27,982 nucleotides of DNA from assembly GCA_010015675.1 (NCBI GenBank), contig ML977052.1:30727-58708 (forward strand), given 5' to 3'. A model generated the notes under the pieces. It was given only the letters and a program-made list of their open reading frames with translations, was not told the DNA's origin and ran no database searches. This document shows, one piece after another, positions 19,286 to 27,816 of this stretch. Position 1 is the first letter of the stretch, and each line of letters begins with the position of its first letter. Position numbers and translations under genes: made by a program. Origin of the DNA: Byssothecium circinans. Lineage: Eukaryota; Ascomycota; Dothideomycetes; Pleosporales; Massarinaceae.

Positions 19286-19680
19286 TCTATAAAGCCAGCG
19301 GCTGGTTTTAACATAGACCTTTTTGCGCAAAGCCAGCGGGCTAGTTGAATTGGCAATCTTTTCGTGTGAAACCAGCGGCTGGTTTTAACTAGCAGCCACG
19401 TTATAGCTACAGTATTTTTTAAGTATTTAGAAACGGCATTAAAAGCTTCTATTCCTTATTCTCCCTGGCTAGAATTTTTTATTTAGCGTTATGGCAGAAC
19501 ATCTGCGCATAAGGCAGGCTGCCATAACTGCGTTATGTGCTTTAAGGTTTTAGCATGTCTTGGTAAAAACTAATATCTAGTTTCATAATACGTTGACGGA
19601 AAACCAGTCGCTGGTTTTGTACCACGTCAACCGAAAACCAGCGGCTGGTTTTCACCTGCAGCCATTTCGCATAAAGCCAA
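19286..19680. repeat. Cluster of AAAACCAGC-G-GCTGGTTTT palindromes
   Basis: A 19-nt palindrome (9 + 1 + 9) occurs at 19634-19652 (perfect), 19600-19618 and 19291-19309 (one change each), 19368-19386 (one change), and degenerate at 19329-19347, with a half-site ATAAAGCCA at 19671-19679. Copies at 19368 and 19634 share similar 3' flanks (AGCAGCCA, TGCAGCCA), and those at 19600 and 19634 have GTTGACGG and GTCAACCG before them. Between the two groups lies another inverted repeat, TTATGGCAG (19489-19497) and CTGCCATAA (19519-19527), plus CATAACTGCGTTATG (19523-19537). Such arrays occur as subterminal repeats of DNA transposons, where a transposase binds, or as clustered dimer-binding sites. No transposase gene is beside it, so a non-autonomous or relic element is my best guess. 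Confidence 0.7.
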
Positions 19681-21625
19681 GTAAGACAGTCACTCGCCCC
19701 AGGCCTGCCGATGAGCCAAGGGATACGGGATGGCGACGAAGGGTGTGTGTCAAGTCGAACCATCAACCAGGGTAGAAGAATTTTGCTGACCTGATTCCAA
19801 AAGGGAAGTTGCAGACGCAGACGCAGGATAGAGGATTTTGGGCGGCGTGATAAGTGGATGAGTGGAGGCAATACCCCTCCTTTGTGGCACAGAAATGCAA
19901 GACATATTGAAATGGATATGGGTTTGAGCATGTATGAAGGGTTGGAAGTGGCATTTCTCCCATGCGAAATGTTTGTCGATCCTTCCGGTGAGGAGCCTTC
20001 CCGATTTGCCAGGGTGAGTGGTCGGCAGCCTATGCGAGACTATGAAGGTCTAAGAGCCTCATGTGTAGAGTGTAGTGTGTAGGAGAGTTTTCCATTAATC
20101 GCGAGCAGGACGGGTGGCTTTGATGCCCACTTGATCCCGCCGCGTTCCGCTGAACAGATTACAAATATTATTAGTGCTTAAACCTGTCTGTTTATAGTTC
20201 ACCAGTCTACATACATGCACCACTGGGTCACACATTGCTAGCTCTCTTACTCTTTTGGCACAAGATGATATACTATCACGCGATAGACGAAGCACCACCA
20301 TACTCTAATAGCCGCAAGTGTTGAGCACTTAAACACTGCTCCCCTAGTTGGCGCCAACAAACATGAAAGCCCCTATATCACCACCTCCAACCCCCCGCTG
20401 TCGTACCCCTATCGACGAGCTCGCGCGTATCTTCGTGCTTAAAGTTAGCTAAGTATAAACAGCATGTATGAGGTGGTTTTACTAATAACACGGAAACTTC
20501 AAGTTCTCGCTAGGAGCCAAACCGTGACGCCGTCAGGGTTTGGTCACAATGCCAAACTCCAACTGCCTTTCATCCACACCACCAGGTCGAGCAACCTACC
20601 GCGGTACCAGCTCCACCAAGACTTTACACCCAACGAAAAGCCCCGAAAGCTCGGCATATACCGCGTGGTACCCGACGAAGTGGGTTCACATCCTGCACAG
20701 CCAACACCCTTAGACGAGGAAAAACGATACTGTACTCCATGACTAGCGACGCCGTACCATGGCGCTGATGGACTTCCAAGACATGACTTCTCTGAACTTT
20801 CAACCGCGCTAGATACGATGGAATTCTTCTTGGGTACTTCACGGGGATATACGCGTGGAAATTAGCAAGAAGAAATGGCTCGGCGGGAAAAAGACGGCGC
20901 GGATATGGCACTTGACCAACGTTGTTGGCGAGGAAAACTCAATACCTGAAAGGCAGGCGAAAATACTGAGATAGGGGTATAAGGGGGATGATGGGTGGGA
21001 GAAGAGCGTGTTGTTTTGTGTGAATGGGAGGGAGAGGGTTTAGGGTTTAGGGGAAAGTGATTGCGGGGGAGTTTGAGATAGTGGATGGATTGAGCGGGAA
21101 TGATGATGGGGAGGAGGAGAGCTATAGAAGGGATTTATTTTGAGGGCTTGGGTTAAGGATTTGAGGTGAGATGGTGAAGGTGGGCGAGACAAGAAAGTCA
21201 ACGCCCGGTGGAACGGAATGAGACAGCGCCACTGTGGCTGGTGGGAGAAAGCCGCGGCTGCTGGCTCAGATACGAGAGCAGAGTTATTTATGTCCCATGT
21301 CGACACGATATGTAGATGCACATGTCGTCTTTCACCCTTTTTCGCGTGGAAACGTGACGCCATGCGCGCATACAGGCATGCATATCCCCACGTGCGGGAC
21401 AGGTGTGCCGACTGCCGCCATGACGCCCAGCCAAGCACAACGTCCAACTCCTACTACTCCAACTCCAACTCCAGTGCCAATCCCCTCGTTTGACTTCCGC
21501 CCACCTCCGTCGACCCCATAACCACTCCCGCACAGCAATACTCTATCCTTACGACGAAAATGCCAATGTAGCCGCCCACGCCTCGAAATTCCCTCTCCCC
21601 CCGAGTGACGCCGCATCCGCCCACA
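19681..21625. other. 1.9-kb gene-free stretch before the glycosyltransferase
   Basis: I see no gene I would defend. GTTGGCGCCAAC (20347-20358) is a perfect 12-bp palindrome. GGGTTTAGGGTTTAGGGG (21036-21053) holds two TTTAGGG units in a purine-rich strand. An imperfect CTCCAA repeat lies at about 21440-21475, shortly upstream of the glycosyltransferase start; the last 300 bp probably form that gene's promoter. The open frames at 19858-20082 and 20464-20742 look accidental. Confidence 0.45.
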
Positions 21626-23356
21626 ATGCCGCTCCTCACCCCCTCACGCCTCCTCTTCGCGGTGCTCTCCTTCCTAATCATGGGCTTCCTCTGGACCCAC
21701 GGCCTACCTAACCCAGGCCTATCGCACCGACTCCCCATAATCGGCCATGACGGACAGCCTTTCATACCACAGTCCTCGATCGCAAGCAAGCCCACGTCAC
21801 ACAATGCCGCCGCGGCCAAGAAACCCACACACGCGAATACCGAATGGGCTGCCTCACCAACGAAATCTAGCTCGGTTAAGCCAACAACTGCCTGCAGAGA
21901 TGTGAGAGGGGCGGCGGATGTCATGGTAGTGGTGCGGACGAGCAGGGCGGAGTTGAGCCGAGGACTCCCGAAGCATTTAAAGTCGCTGCTCGACTGCGCG
22001 CCGAACGTTGCGATATTCAGCGATCATTCTGGGATTGTAGATGGGATCCCCGTGCATGATGCGCTCGAGTCGATATCCGCCAACCGCACGAGCAAGTACG
22101 ACGAGTTCCGCGAGTACGCGAAGATCAAGGCGGACAAGGAGTACGCTTCGAACCCGAAAAGCGCAGAGGCGCTGGATAAATGGAAGTTTCTGCCTATGGT
22201 GTATAGGGCTTTCCAAATGGCACCGTCGCTTCGCTTTTACATCTTCATAGAAGCCGACACGAGCCTGACGTGGACGAATTTACTACAGTGGACGGATAGG
22301 CTGGACTACCGGATACAGTACTACACGGGTGCAACTATCACGCAGAACGATATACGGTTGGCGCAGTCAGGGCCGGGGATCCTACTGTCGTGGGGCGCGT
22401 TGCGGGCGTATTCGAAGATGTACGAGGAGCGGTATGAGGAGGAATGGGAGTCACATGTTGGCAGGGAATGCTGCGGCGACCAGATGCTCGCGAGCGCCAT
22501 GGCGGAATCACACGTCGAACTCGCATCCTCTTTTCCGCTTCTACAAGGCGAGGTACCGAGCACACTGGACTGGACGGAGAAACACTGGTGCGCGCCTATC
22601 GTGTCGTGGCATCGGATGAACAGCGCAGAGGCGGATCTACTGATAAGCGCGCAGGAGAAATGGATAGCGAAGCATGGATGGGCAACACCGTACATGGCCC
22701 GCGATGCTTTCCAGGAGTTTATATCCCCGCAGTTGAGCGAGAAGAAGGTGGATTGGGACAATTTCTCATCCGAGACTGTCATCACGACGGAACCAGGCAA
22801 GAAAGAAAAGGAGGCGAAGCAAAAAGCCGAGGACGAGAGGAAAAAGGCCGAAGACGAGAGGAAAAAAGCCGAAGACGAGCGGAAAAAGGCGGAGGAAGAG
22901 CAGAGGAAGAAAGCCGAAGAAGAGTCGCGGAATAGGGAGAAGGAGAAGCAGCAACCACCGCCCCCACCACCACCACCACCTAACCACGATATCAAACAGC
23001 CACCCCCACCGTCCCCAGAAATCCCCCATCCAAAACCTCCCCACAGCCCGCGCGCCCGCCGCGACACAGCCACCGACTGGGAAAAAATCGGGCACACGAT
23101 CAAAGACGCCGCCGACAGCGTCGAGCACTGCCAGGCCATCTGCAACTCGATACAGGACTGTCTGCAATGGCGCTACACGCCCAAGAGCGAGGGCGAGGGC
23201 GAATGCCACCTGGGCAGAGTGATCCGTCTGGGGAAGCAGGTGGAGAAGAAACAAGGAGCGCAGGAGTGGACGAGTGGGTGGAATGTCGAGCGCATTGCGA
23301 GGGTTACTAAGGAGTGGAAAGCTTGCGAGAAGGCGAATTGGAAGTTTAACCAGTGA
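21626..23356 (+). CDS. Glycosyltransferase family 31-like, type II membrane, PAN-like tail
   Basis: Golgi-type glycosyltransferase, single exon, 576 residues. The start is the ATG at 21626; the frame also opens at a GTG 21 nt earlier. Residues about 9-23 form a signal anchor with a short cytosolic N-terminus, then a Ser/Thr/Ala-rich stem to about 88. The catalytic domain (about 98-350) has VVVRTSRAEL, a DxD-like motif in FIEADTS (207-213), GPGILLS (249-255), CCGDQML (282-288) and WCAPIVSWHR (321-330), the layout of fungal GT31-like proteins. A charged insert (391-442) contains an eight-residue unit KAEDERKK repeated three times, then nine Pro (444-452) and a Pro/His-rich linker. The C-terminal 100 residues are PAN/apple-like with paired Cys (CQAICNSIQDCLQW, then ECHLGRVIRLG). 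Donor and acceptor are unknown. The charged repeat between catalytic and PAN-like domains is the unusual part. Confidence 0.88.
   Translation: MPLLTPSRLLFAVLSFLIMGFLWTHGLPNPGLSHRLPIIGHDGQPFIPQSSIASKPTSHNAAAAKKPTHANTEWAASPTKSSSVKPTTACRDVRGAADVMVVVRTSRAELSRGLPKHLKSLLDCAPNVAIFSDHSGIVDGIPVHDALESISANRTSKYDEFREYAKIKADKEYASNPKSAEALDKWKFLPMVYRAFQMAPSLRFYIFIEADTSLTWTNLLQWTDRLDYRIQYYTGATITQNDIRLAQSGPGILLSWGALRAYSKMYEERYEEEWESHVGRECCGDQMLASAMAESHVELASSFPLLQGEVPSTLDWTEKHWCAPIVSWHRMNSAEADLLISAQEKWIAKHGWATPYMARDAFQEFISPQLSEKKVDWDNFSSETVITTEPGKKEKEAKQKAEDERKKAEDERKKAEDERKKAEEEQRKKAEEESRNREKEKQQPPPPPPPPPNHDIKQPPPPSPEIPHPKPPHSPRARRDTATDWEKIGHTIKDAADSVEHCQAICNSIQDCLQWRYTPKSEGEGECHLGRVIRLGKQVEKKQGAQEWTSGWNVERIARVTKEWKACEKANWKFNQ
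22822..22920 (+). repeat. 24-bp tandem repeat coding KAEDERKK
   Basis: Three close copies of a 24-nt unit lie within the glycosyltransferase gene, followed by degenerate Glu/Lys copies. They encode a highly charged helix-forming segment and are a likely site of length variation between strains. Confidence 0.8.
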
Positions 23357-24042
23357 GTGAGTCAACGAGGGGATTGCGGGGGACGTAGATGGTGTTTTAT
23401 GTGTTTTTGTGTATATTGGCGTTTTATTTGTGGGGGTTTTGCGTGCACGTACTTGCGCTTGTGCTTGTGCTTGGTAGAGATTTACATTTTCCCGACGCTA
23501 TCTTTTTTTGTCGGCGTGTTAGAGGGGTTGGGTTGGGTTGGAGTTGGAGTTGACACGATGGAGTGGTAGTGCGCAATAGCAGCGACGATTGCGGAGAGAA
23601 ATGGTTGGTTTTGTGTAGATACGGCCTCTTGGATTGTAATATACATTGCGAAGCCATCGAGGCCTTGACTTTATGCTGCAATTCATACAAATTTTACGTT
23701 ATCATATATCCACAACGTCTACGGAGGGAGCATGTTGTTCTGTGGCGAGAGGAACAGTGGATCTAGTTGGCAAGCCTGCAGGATGATAGTGATATGCTGG
23801 GAAGGGGAGAGGATGGAGTCCTTGGAGAGGATGGAGGGTGATGCTGGGTTGGAGGCGCTGATCTTGAGGGTCTATTGCGAGGTAGTAGAGAAGAGGAAGC
23901 GTAACGTCTGGTGCGCTGAGAAGTGACGGAGAACCTGAAAGTAGGAGGTAAGAGTAAGAAGAGTGAGAATAAAATGGTATCATATGCTGTGCTGTGCTAT
24001 GCAAGACGAGAGAAAGGCGAGGGTAAACAATAACCCATGAAA
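23357..24042. other. Convergent 3' intergenic region
   Basis: This 686-bp gap between two converging genes is GT-rich on the plus strand near 23400-23560. No RNA gene, repeat or convincing open frame is seen. Confidence 0.5.
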
Positions 24043-24798
24043 TCATGACGATGCCGGCTGAGACTTGTTTCCAGATCGTACTTCGATCTTCCGCGGCTTC
24101 TTTCTGCCTTTGTTTTGCGTCCCTGTGCCCTGCTGTGATGCTTCGTTGTCCTTCCCCTGCTTTTCCCTCTCCGCGGCGAGAAGATCTGCGGCTTGTCGTA
24201 GCGCTGCTGGATCGGGTACCGCATCGTCGTCATCCGGTGATGGCTCGGTCTTCTCATCTTGCTGGGTTCTATCCTTCTTCTCGTCTTCCTGTTTCCCATC
24301 CTTTTTTGCGTCCTTGTCATCTTCCTGTTTCCCATCCTTGTTTGCATCCTTCTTCCCACCACTCGCCAGCGACCCAAGCTTGATGAACGGCCCGTGTATA
24401 GCCCCAACACCAGCACCCGCCAACGCACCCAGGCCCGTAGTGGGAATAGCGGTCACGGTTCCCACCACTGCACCGACCAATGTGCCCACGCCGGCGCCAA
24501 CAGCTCCACCGATGCCAGCCCCGCCCAGTGATCCTTGGAAGGCACCGCTCTGTAGTAACCGCGCCTTCTTGCTGTTCCCATGTGCCTCGACCTCCTTATT
24601 ATACGCATCTGTCATCATCTTCTCGCGCTTCTTCGGGTCTGTAAGCGACGAGGCGGCAGATTTGAGCTTGTTGGCCATGTTCTGTGCTTCAAGGGCTTTT
24701 TCGGCATGGGCAGCGGCTTCTTTGAGGCGTTCTTCGTTGGTGAGGTTGACGGGAGGCTGCTCCTCGGGGTGAGCCGAATCCGCCTTTTCGGAAGCCAT
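24043..24798 (-). CDS. Glycine-zipper protein with charged arms
   Basis: Single exon, 251 residues from the ATG at 24798 (MASEKADSAH); the frame extends upstream only to a GTG at 24939 with no ATG between. The N-terminal 80 residues are charged and helical (EERLKEAAAHAEKALEAQ). Residues about 92-136 are a glycine-zipper stretch (GGAGIGGAVGAGVGTLVGAV then GALAGAGVGAIHG) able to form two closely packed membrane helices with an IPTTG turn. The C-terminal half is Lys/Asp/Glu-rich with KDGKQED repeated twice. The pattern recalls glycine-zipper 2TM proteins that insert into or associate with membranes, but I cannot name an orthologue. No signal peptide is seen, so a mitochondrial or peroxisomal membrane is possible (inference). 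Confidence 0.72.
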   Translation of the reverse strand: MASEKADSAHPEEQPPVNLTNEERLKEAAAHAEKALEAQNMANKLKSAASSLTDPKKREKMMTDAYNKEVEAHGNSKKARLLQSGAFQGSLGGAGIGGAVGAGVGTLVGAVVGTVTAIPTTGLGALAGAGVGAIHGPFIKLGSLASGGKKDANKDGKQEDDKDAKKDGKQEDEKKDRTQQDEKTEPSPDDDDAVPDPAALRQAADLLAAEREKQGKDNEASQQGTGTQNKGRKKPRKIEVRSGNKSQPASS

Positions 24799-25079
24799 AG
24801 CGACGAAACAATAAACAGGACAGGGGTTGTATTCGAGGGGTTTGAGACGGAAGGTTGTGGTAGGGATGGGTTCAAAGGTGTTCTGCCAGAATATGCGGCC
24901 GCGGGGCGCACGCTTGACGTCACAGGCTGGCACGCGCACTTACACTTCCTTGGGAGTATGACAGACGCGTCATGGCTTGGTTACTGTCCTACTGTACACT
25001 ATCGTACAAAGCGTGGGGTAGCTTGCATGCTATCATAATATCCTGTTGTGTTCCTTTGGCCCTCGTAGTCGTAGACCTT

Positions 25080-25538
25080 TCACTTCCCTGTGCCATCCGC
25101 TTCTTCTTGAGCCTTCACCGCGTCCATGCGCAGCTGGTTTCGCTTGCTCAGCACGCGCAGAGTGTTCCTTCGCTCAATCTCCGTCATCTGCTCCCAGTTG
25201 CTGATGCGGGAGAGTGTGCCGTCGCGATTGACCACCATGGGACCGAGGTGGTCGAGTTTGACGCCTTCGCCGCTGCCCACATCGAGCTGGATGGCATCAG
25301 CCTCGGCCGGGGGTGCGGGGAGGGGAAGGGGCTGTTGCGATGTGTTTTCTGTGTTCTCTGCGCTTGAGGCGTCTGCGCCGGCAGCGGGCGATGCTGCGGA
25401 GGTGGAGGCGTTGTTGGTGGCCATGGTTCGGTAGAGCGGGTTGGTGCAGGTGGGTAGGCGTCGAGTAGCTGCAATGGCGCCACCAGAGGACAGCTGGGGA
25501 AGAAGCGGTAAAAGCAAAAGTCGGCGGAGGAGTGTCAT
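25080..25538 (-). CDS. Small conserved protein, possible mitochondrial presequence
   Basis: Single exon, 152 residues from the ATG at 25538. Residues 1-37 are Leu/Arg-rich with no acidic residue (MTLLRRLLLLPLLPQL), consistent with a mitochondrial presequence. A Ser/Ala/Pro-rich linker follows to about 80. The last 60 residues carry a compact motif: LDHLGPMVVNRDGTLSRI (96-112), NWEQMTEIERRNTLRVL (114-130), SKRNQLR (131-137). I recall DGTLSRI.NW...ER..T.RVL..RN as a conserved signature of small uncharacterised fungal proteins but know no function. An internal ATG at codon 39 would give a form without the presequence. It shares a 265-bp divergent promoter with the epoxide hydrolase. Confidence 0.78.
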   Translation of the reverse strand: MTLLRRLLLLPLLPQLSSGGAIAATRRLPTCTNPLYRTMATNNASTSAASPAAGADASSAENTENTSQQPLPLPAPPAEADAIQLDVGSGEGVKLDHLGPMVVNRDGTLSRISNWEQMTEIERRNTLRVLSKRNQLRMDAVKAQEEADGTGK

Positions 25539-25744
25539 GGACGTAGATGATGGAGGTAAGTCCTCGCTGGCTTATATATGGGAAGCATGGCATTCCATAA
25601 AGCCGCATGTTTCTACGTGCCTTCTAGAAAGAGCGCCCAAGCTCTCCTGACATAAGCCGCCACGGCACTATTCGGCTCCCCGCCTACAGTAAATCATGTG
25701 CAGGGGCTGAGTAGTCAATGTAAACTCAGCTAATAAGCCACGGC

Positions 25745-25750
25745 TATAAA
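25745..25750 (+). promoter_or_regulatory. TATA box of the epoxide hydrolase gene
   Basis: TATAAA lies 54 bp upstream of the ATG within the short divergent promoter, followed by a pyrimidine-rich leader. Spacing and sequence are typical. Confidence 0.55.
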
Positions 25751-25803
25751 CAAGTCTGCCCCACTCCTACTCACTTAGTCCTTCATTCTCCTCCACAGCT
25801 ACC

Positions 25804-26802
25804 ATGGATGCGTTCCAGAAGAAAACACTCAAAACCTCGCGGGGCTACACCTACACCTACTACGTCTCTGAAGGCGACAAGTCCCTCCCCGTGCTCTTCT
25901 TCCAACATGGCTGGCCCGACCATGCAGAAATGTGGAAAGACGTCGCCGGCCCGCTCCGCTCCCTCAACCACCCTATCATCATCCCAGACATGCTTGGATA
26001 CGACGGCACCGACAAGCCCACGGATCCCGCCGAATACAAATGGGACGGCATGACCAAAGACCTCATCGACATCGTCGACGCCGAAGGCCACCAGAAGCTC
26101 GTCTCCATTGGCCACGACTGGGGTGCGGGCTGCGCCGCTCGCATGTATCATTACCACCCCGATCGTGTCGCTGGCCTCATCCTTATGAATGTCCCGTACG
26201 TTGCACCCAGCCGAGAGAAGTTCGATCTGGACGCCCTCAACAGTCTCACTGAGACACTCTTCGGGGCGCCTCTCCAGGCCTACTGGTACCTTTTCACTGC
26301 ACCCGATGGTCCAGCCCTCTTGAAAGCGCATGCTGATCGCGTGTACCACATCCTGCACGGCCAAGGCGAGACCATGAAGAAGTTCTTCTGCGTCCCTGGC
26401 GCGTTCAGAGATTATCTCGAGAAAGGGGGGCCAGAGATCCCCCTCAGGCCTTATGCCGACGATCCTGCGGCGAAGAAAGCCTTCGTTGATCGCATGACCA
26501 GAGATGGGTTCGAGGGCCCGCAGTGCTGGTATAAATCCATGGTCGAGAACCACCAGCACGATGTCGACAAGAATCTTCCGGCCGCCGTGGATAAGGTAAA
26601 TGTTCCGACGCTGTATATCGGATGCAAGGAGGATTTTGTGTGCAGGCCGGAGCTCATGTTTGCGGAGAAGGAGAAGGGCTTGTTGCCGCATTTGGAGGAG
26701 TCGCCGATGTTGGATAGCGCGCATTGGTGCACAAGCGAGAAGCCGAAGGACGTTGTCAAGAGCATGGAGCCGTGGTTGAAGAAGACGTTTGCGAAGAACT
26801 GA
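25804..26802 (+). CDS. Alpha/beta-hydrolase of the soluble epoxide hydrolase type
   Basis: Predicted cytosolic hydrolase that opens epoxides to diols through an aspartyl ester. Single exon, 332 residues. The oxyanion motif HGWPD is at 35-39. The nucleophile elbow GHDWGA (103-108) has Asp105 as nucleophile, which marks epoxide hydrolases and haloacetate dehalogenases rather than Ser esterases. The likely charge-relay acid is Asp277 in CKEDFV, with His307 in SAHWCT as base. Tyrosines in the cap (Tyr160/162 and Tyr243) could activate the epoxide. The length is normal. The ATG sits in CTACCATGG, 54 bp after a TATA box. There is no signal peptide; the C-terminus KTFAKN is not a PTS1. Physiological substrate unknown; a detoxification role is likely (inference). 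Confidence 0.93.
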   Translation: MDAFQKKTLKTSRGYTYTYYVSEGDKSLPVLFFQHGWPDHAEMWKDVAGPLRSLNHPIIIPDMLGYDGTDKPTDPAEYKWDGMTKDLIDIVDAEGHQKLVSIGHDWGAGCAARMYHYHPDRVAGLILMNVPYVAPSREKFDLDALNSLTETLFGAPLQAYWYLFTAPDGPALLKAHADRVYHILHGQGETMKKFFCVPGAFRDYLEKGGPEIPLRPYADDPAAKKAFVDRMTRDGFEGPQCWYKSMVENHQHDVDKNLPAAVDKVNVPTLYIGCKEDFVCRPELMFAEKEKGLLPHLEESPMLDSAHWCTSEKPKDVVKSMEPWLKKTFAKN

Positions 26803-26962
26803 GGGGGTTTACTTGGACTGAGATGTGTCAACATCTATCAAAAGTTCGACTCTATGAAGCGTCAAATCATGGCGTCTCTACCCATCTGATTCAGTCCATC
26901 TCAGCTAAACTACTCCTACACCTCTTCTCTGGCCCAGCAAGTTTTTCATTTCGGTTGACACC

Positions 26963-27475
26963 TCAAACAAACCTTTGCATGTCAATCTCGCCGTCCGTGA
27001 ATGTGTAGTTGGCAACGTTCTCTTCTCTTTCCACCTCTGCCTTAAATCCACTTGCTGTCGTAACCCCTTCGCATCACCAACCCAGTCCTCAAACCGCGTC
27101 TCCGCGTCCACACGCCCATTCCCCGAGTCCCCCCACTTCAACTCCGCAGACATCGTCCCAACCCACTCCCCTAAAGTGCACAAAGCCCACATCCCCCGTC
27201 CAATACACCGCGGTCCGCCTACAAATCTCCAACGATCCCTTTTACCGCACCGACCGAATAACACGGATCGAATAACCGCAACCGCAGTATCCCTCCGCAC
27301 GACCGCGACGCGGTCGTCCCATCTCACGTCCATGATGGAATTCCCAGTATCCTGACCAGCTCTATGTCCCCTCTACGAAGAAGGTCCCCCAGCCACCGCC
27401 AAATATAAAGTCGGAGCCACACACGTCGGTGCTGAAAGATACAGAGGTATCCGTCGAGGGAGAGCGGGATGCCAT
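26963..27475 (-). pseudogene. Short unrecognised gene broken by two homopolymer frame changes
   Basis: I do not recognise this protein. From the ATG at 27475 the frame reads MASRSPSTDTSVSFSTDVCG to about 27372, then meets a TAG just past a run of four G. The next frame is open and strongly protein-like from there to about 27067 (RWRFVGGPRC, GMWALCTLGEWVG, ETRFEDWVGDAKG). At a second four-G run coding switches back to the first frame and ends GEIDMQRFV at 26963. The two breaks cancel (one base extra, one base short), and the total is about 170 residues. I see no intron of workable size at either point. It is either a pseudogene or an intact gene with homopolymer errors in the assembly. The Trp/Gly/Arg-rich middle suggests a compact folded domain. 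Confidence 0.5.
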
Positions 27476-27501
27476 GTAGTAGTAGTAAACTTTTGCAATA
27501 A

Positions 27502-27816
27502 AGTGGCACCCCAGGCGCCGCGGCAGGGTATGTTACTGACGGCGAGGTTGGCAGTGTTGTCGCCTACGTGAATACACCCTATCCCCTATCCCCTGCCACC
27601 ATTGTTTTCTGCACGCGAAAGGTGATAGTCGACGGTCGCCATGGATATATTAGTGACGTGGCTGCTGTGGTGAACCCCAACGGTGTTGGTTTGAGTTTGA
27701 TACCGCACAGCGTTTCTGCTAAGCTAGCCGACCGGGTTCCTGCTCACCCGGGGTTCTTGGTCACCTCTCGAAATCAGCCACCCCTCAGAAAATCGTGTTT
27801 ATTTCAGTCAACCTAA
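27502..27816 (+). other. Open frame with no recognised product
   Basis: The frame is open for 104 codons with no good early ATG. It reads SGTPGAAAGYVTDGEV, then VVAYVNTPYPLSPATIVFC, which is protein-like, but later residues look less so. It might be a relic exon. The rest of this 340-bp gap between divergent genes shows nothing else. Confidence 0.2.

Noticed and set aside
19286..19680. CRISPR-like array
   Set aside because: Spacing is irregular (34-230 bp), repeats are palindromes of 19 bp with no uniform spacers, and the genome is eukaryotic.
21036..21053. Internal telomere repeat
   Set aside because: There are only two TTTAGGG units, in a purine-rich tract; the fungal telomere unit is usually TTAGGG, so chance is likely.
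22321..23145. Long minus-strand open frame (274 codons) opposite the glycosyltransferase
   Set aside because: It is a shadow of the charged repeat and polyproline codons; its Ser/Phe/Gly-rich product is the expected antisense artefact.
24799..24939. Upstream extension of the glycine-zipper gene to 24939
   Set aside because: It begins at GTG, and the added residues look unlike the conserved charged N-terminus that starts at the ATG at 24798.
25783..26724. Minus-strand open frame of 313 codons opposite the epoxide hydrolase
   Set aside because: Strong third-position GC bias on the sense strand keeps the antisense frame open. The sense protein has a full catalytic set.
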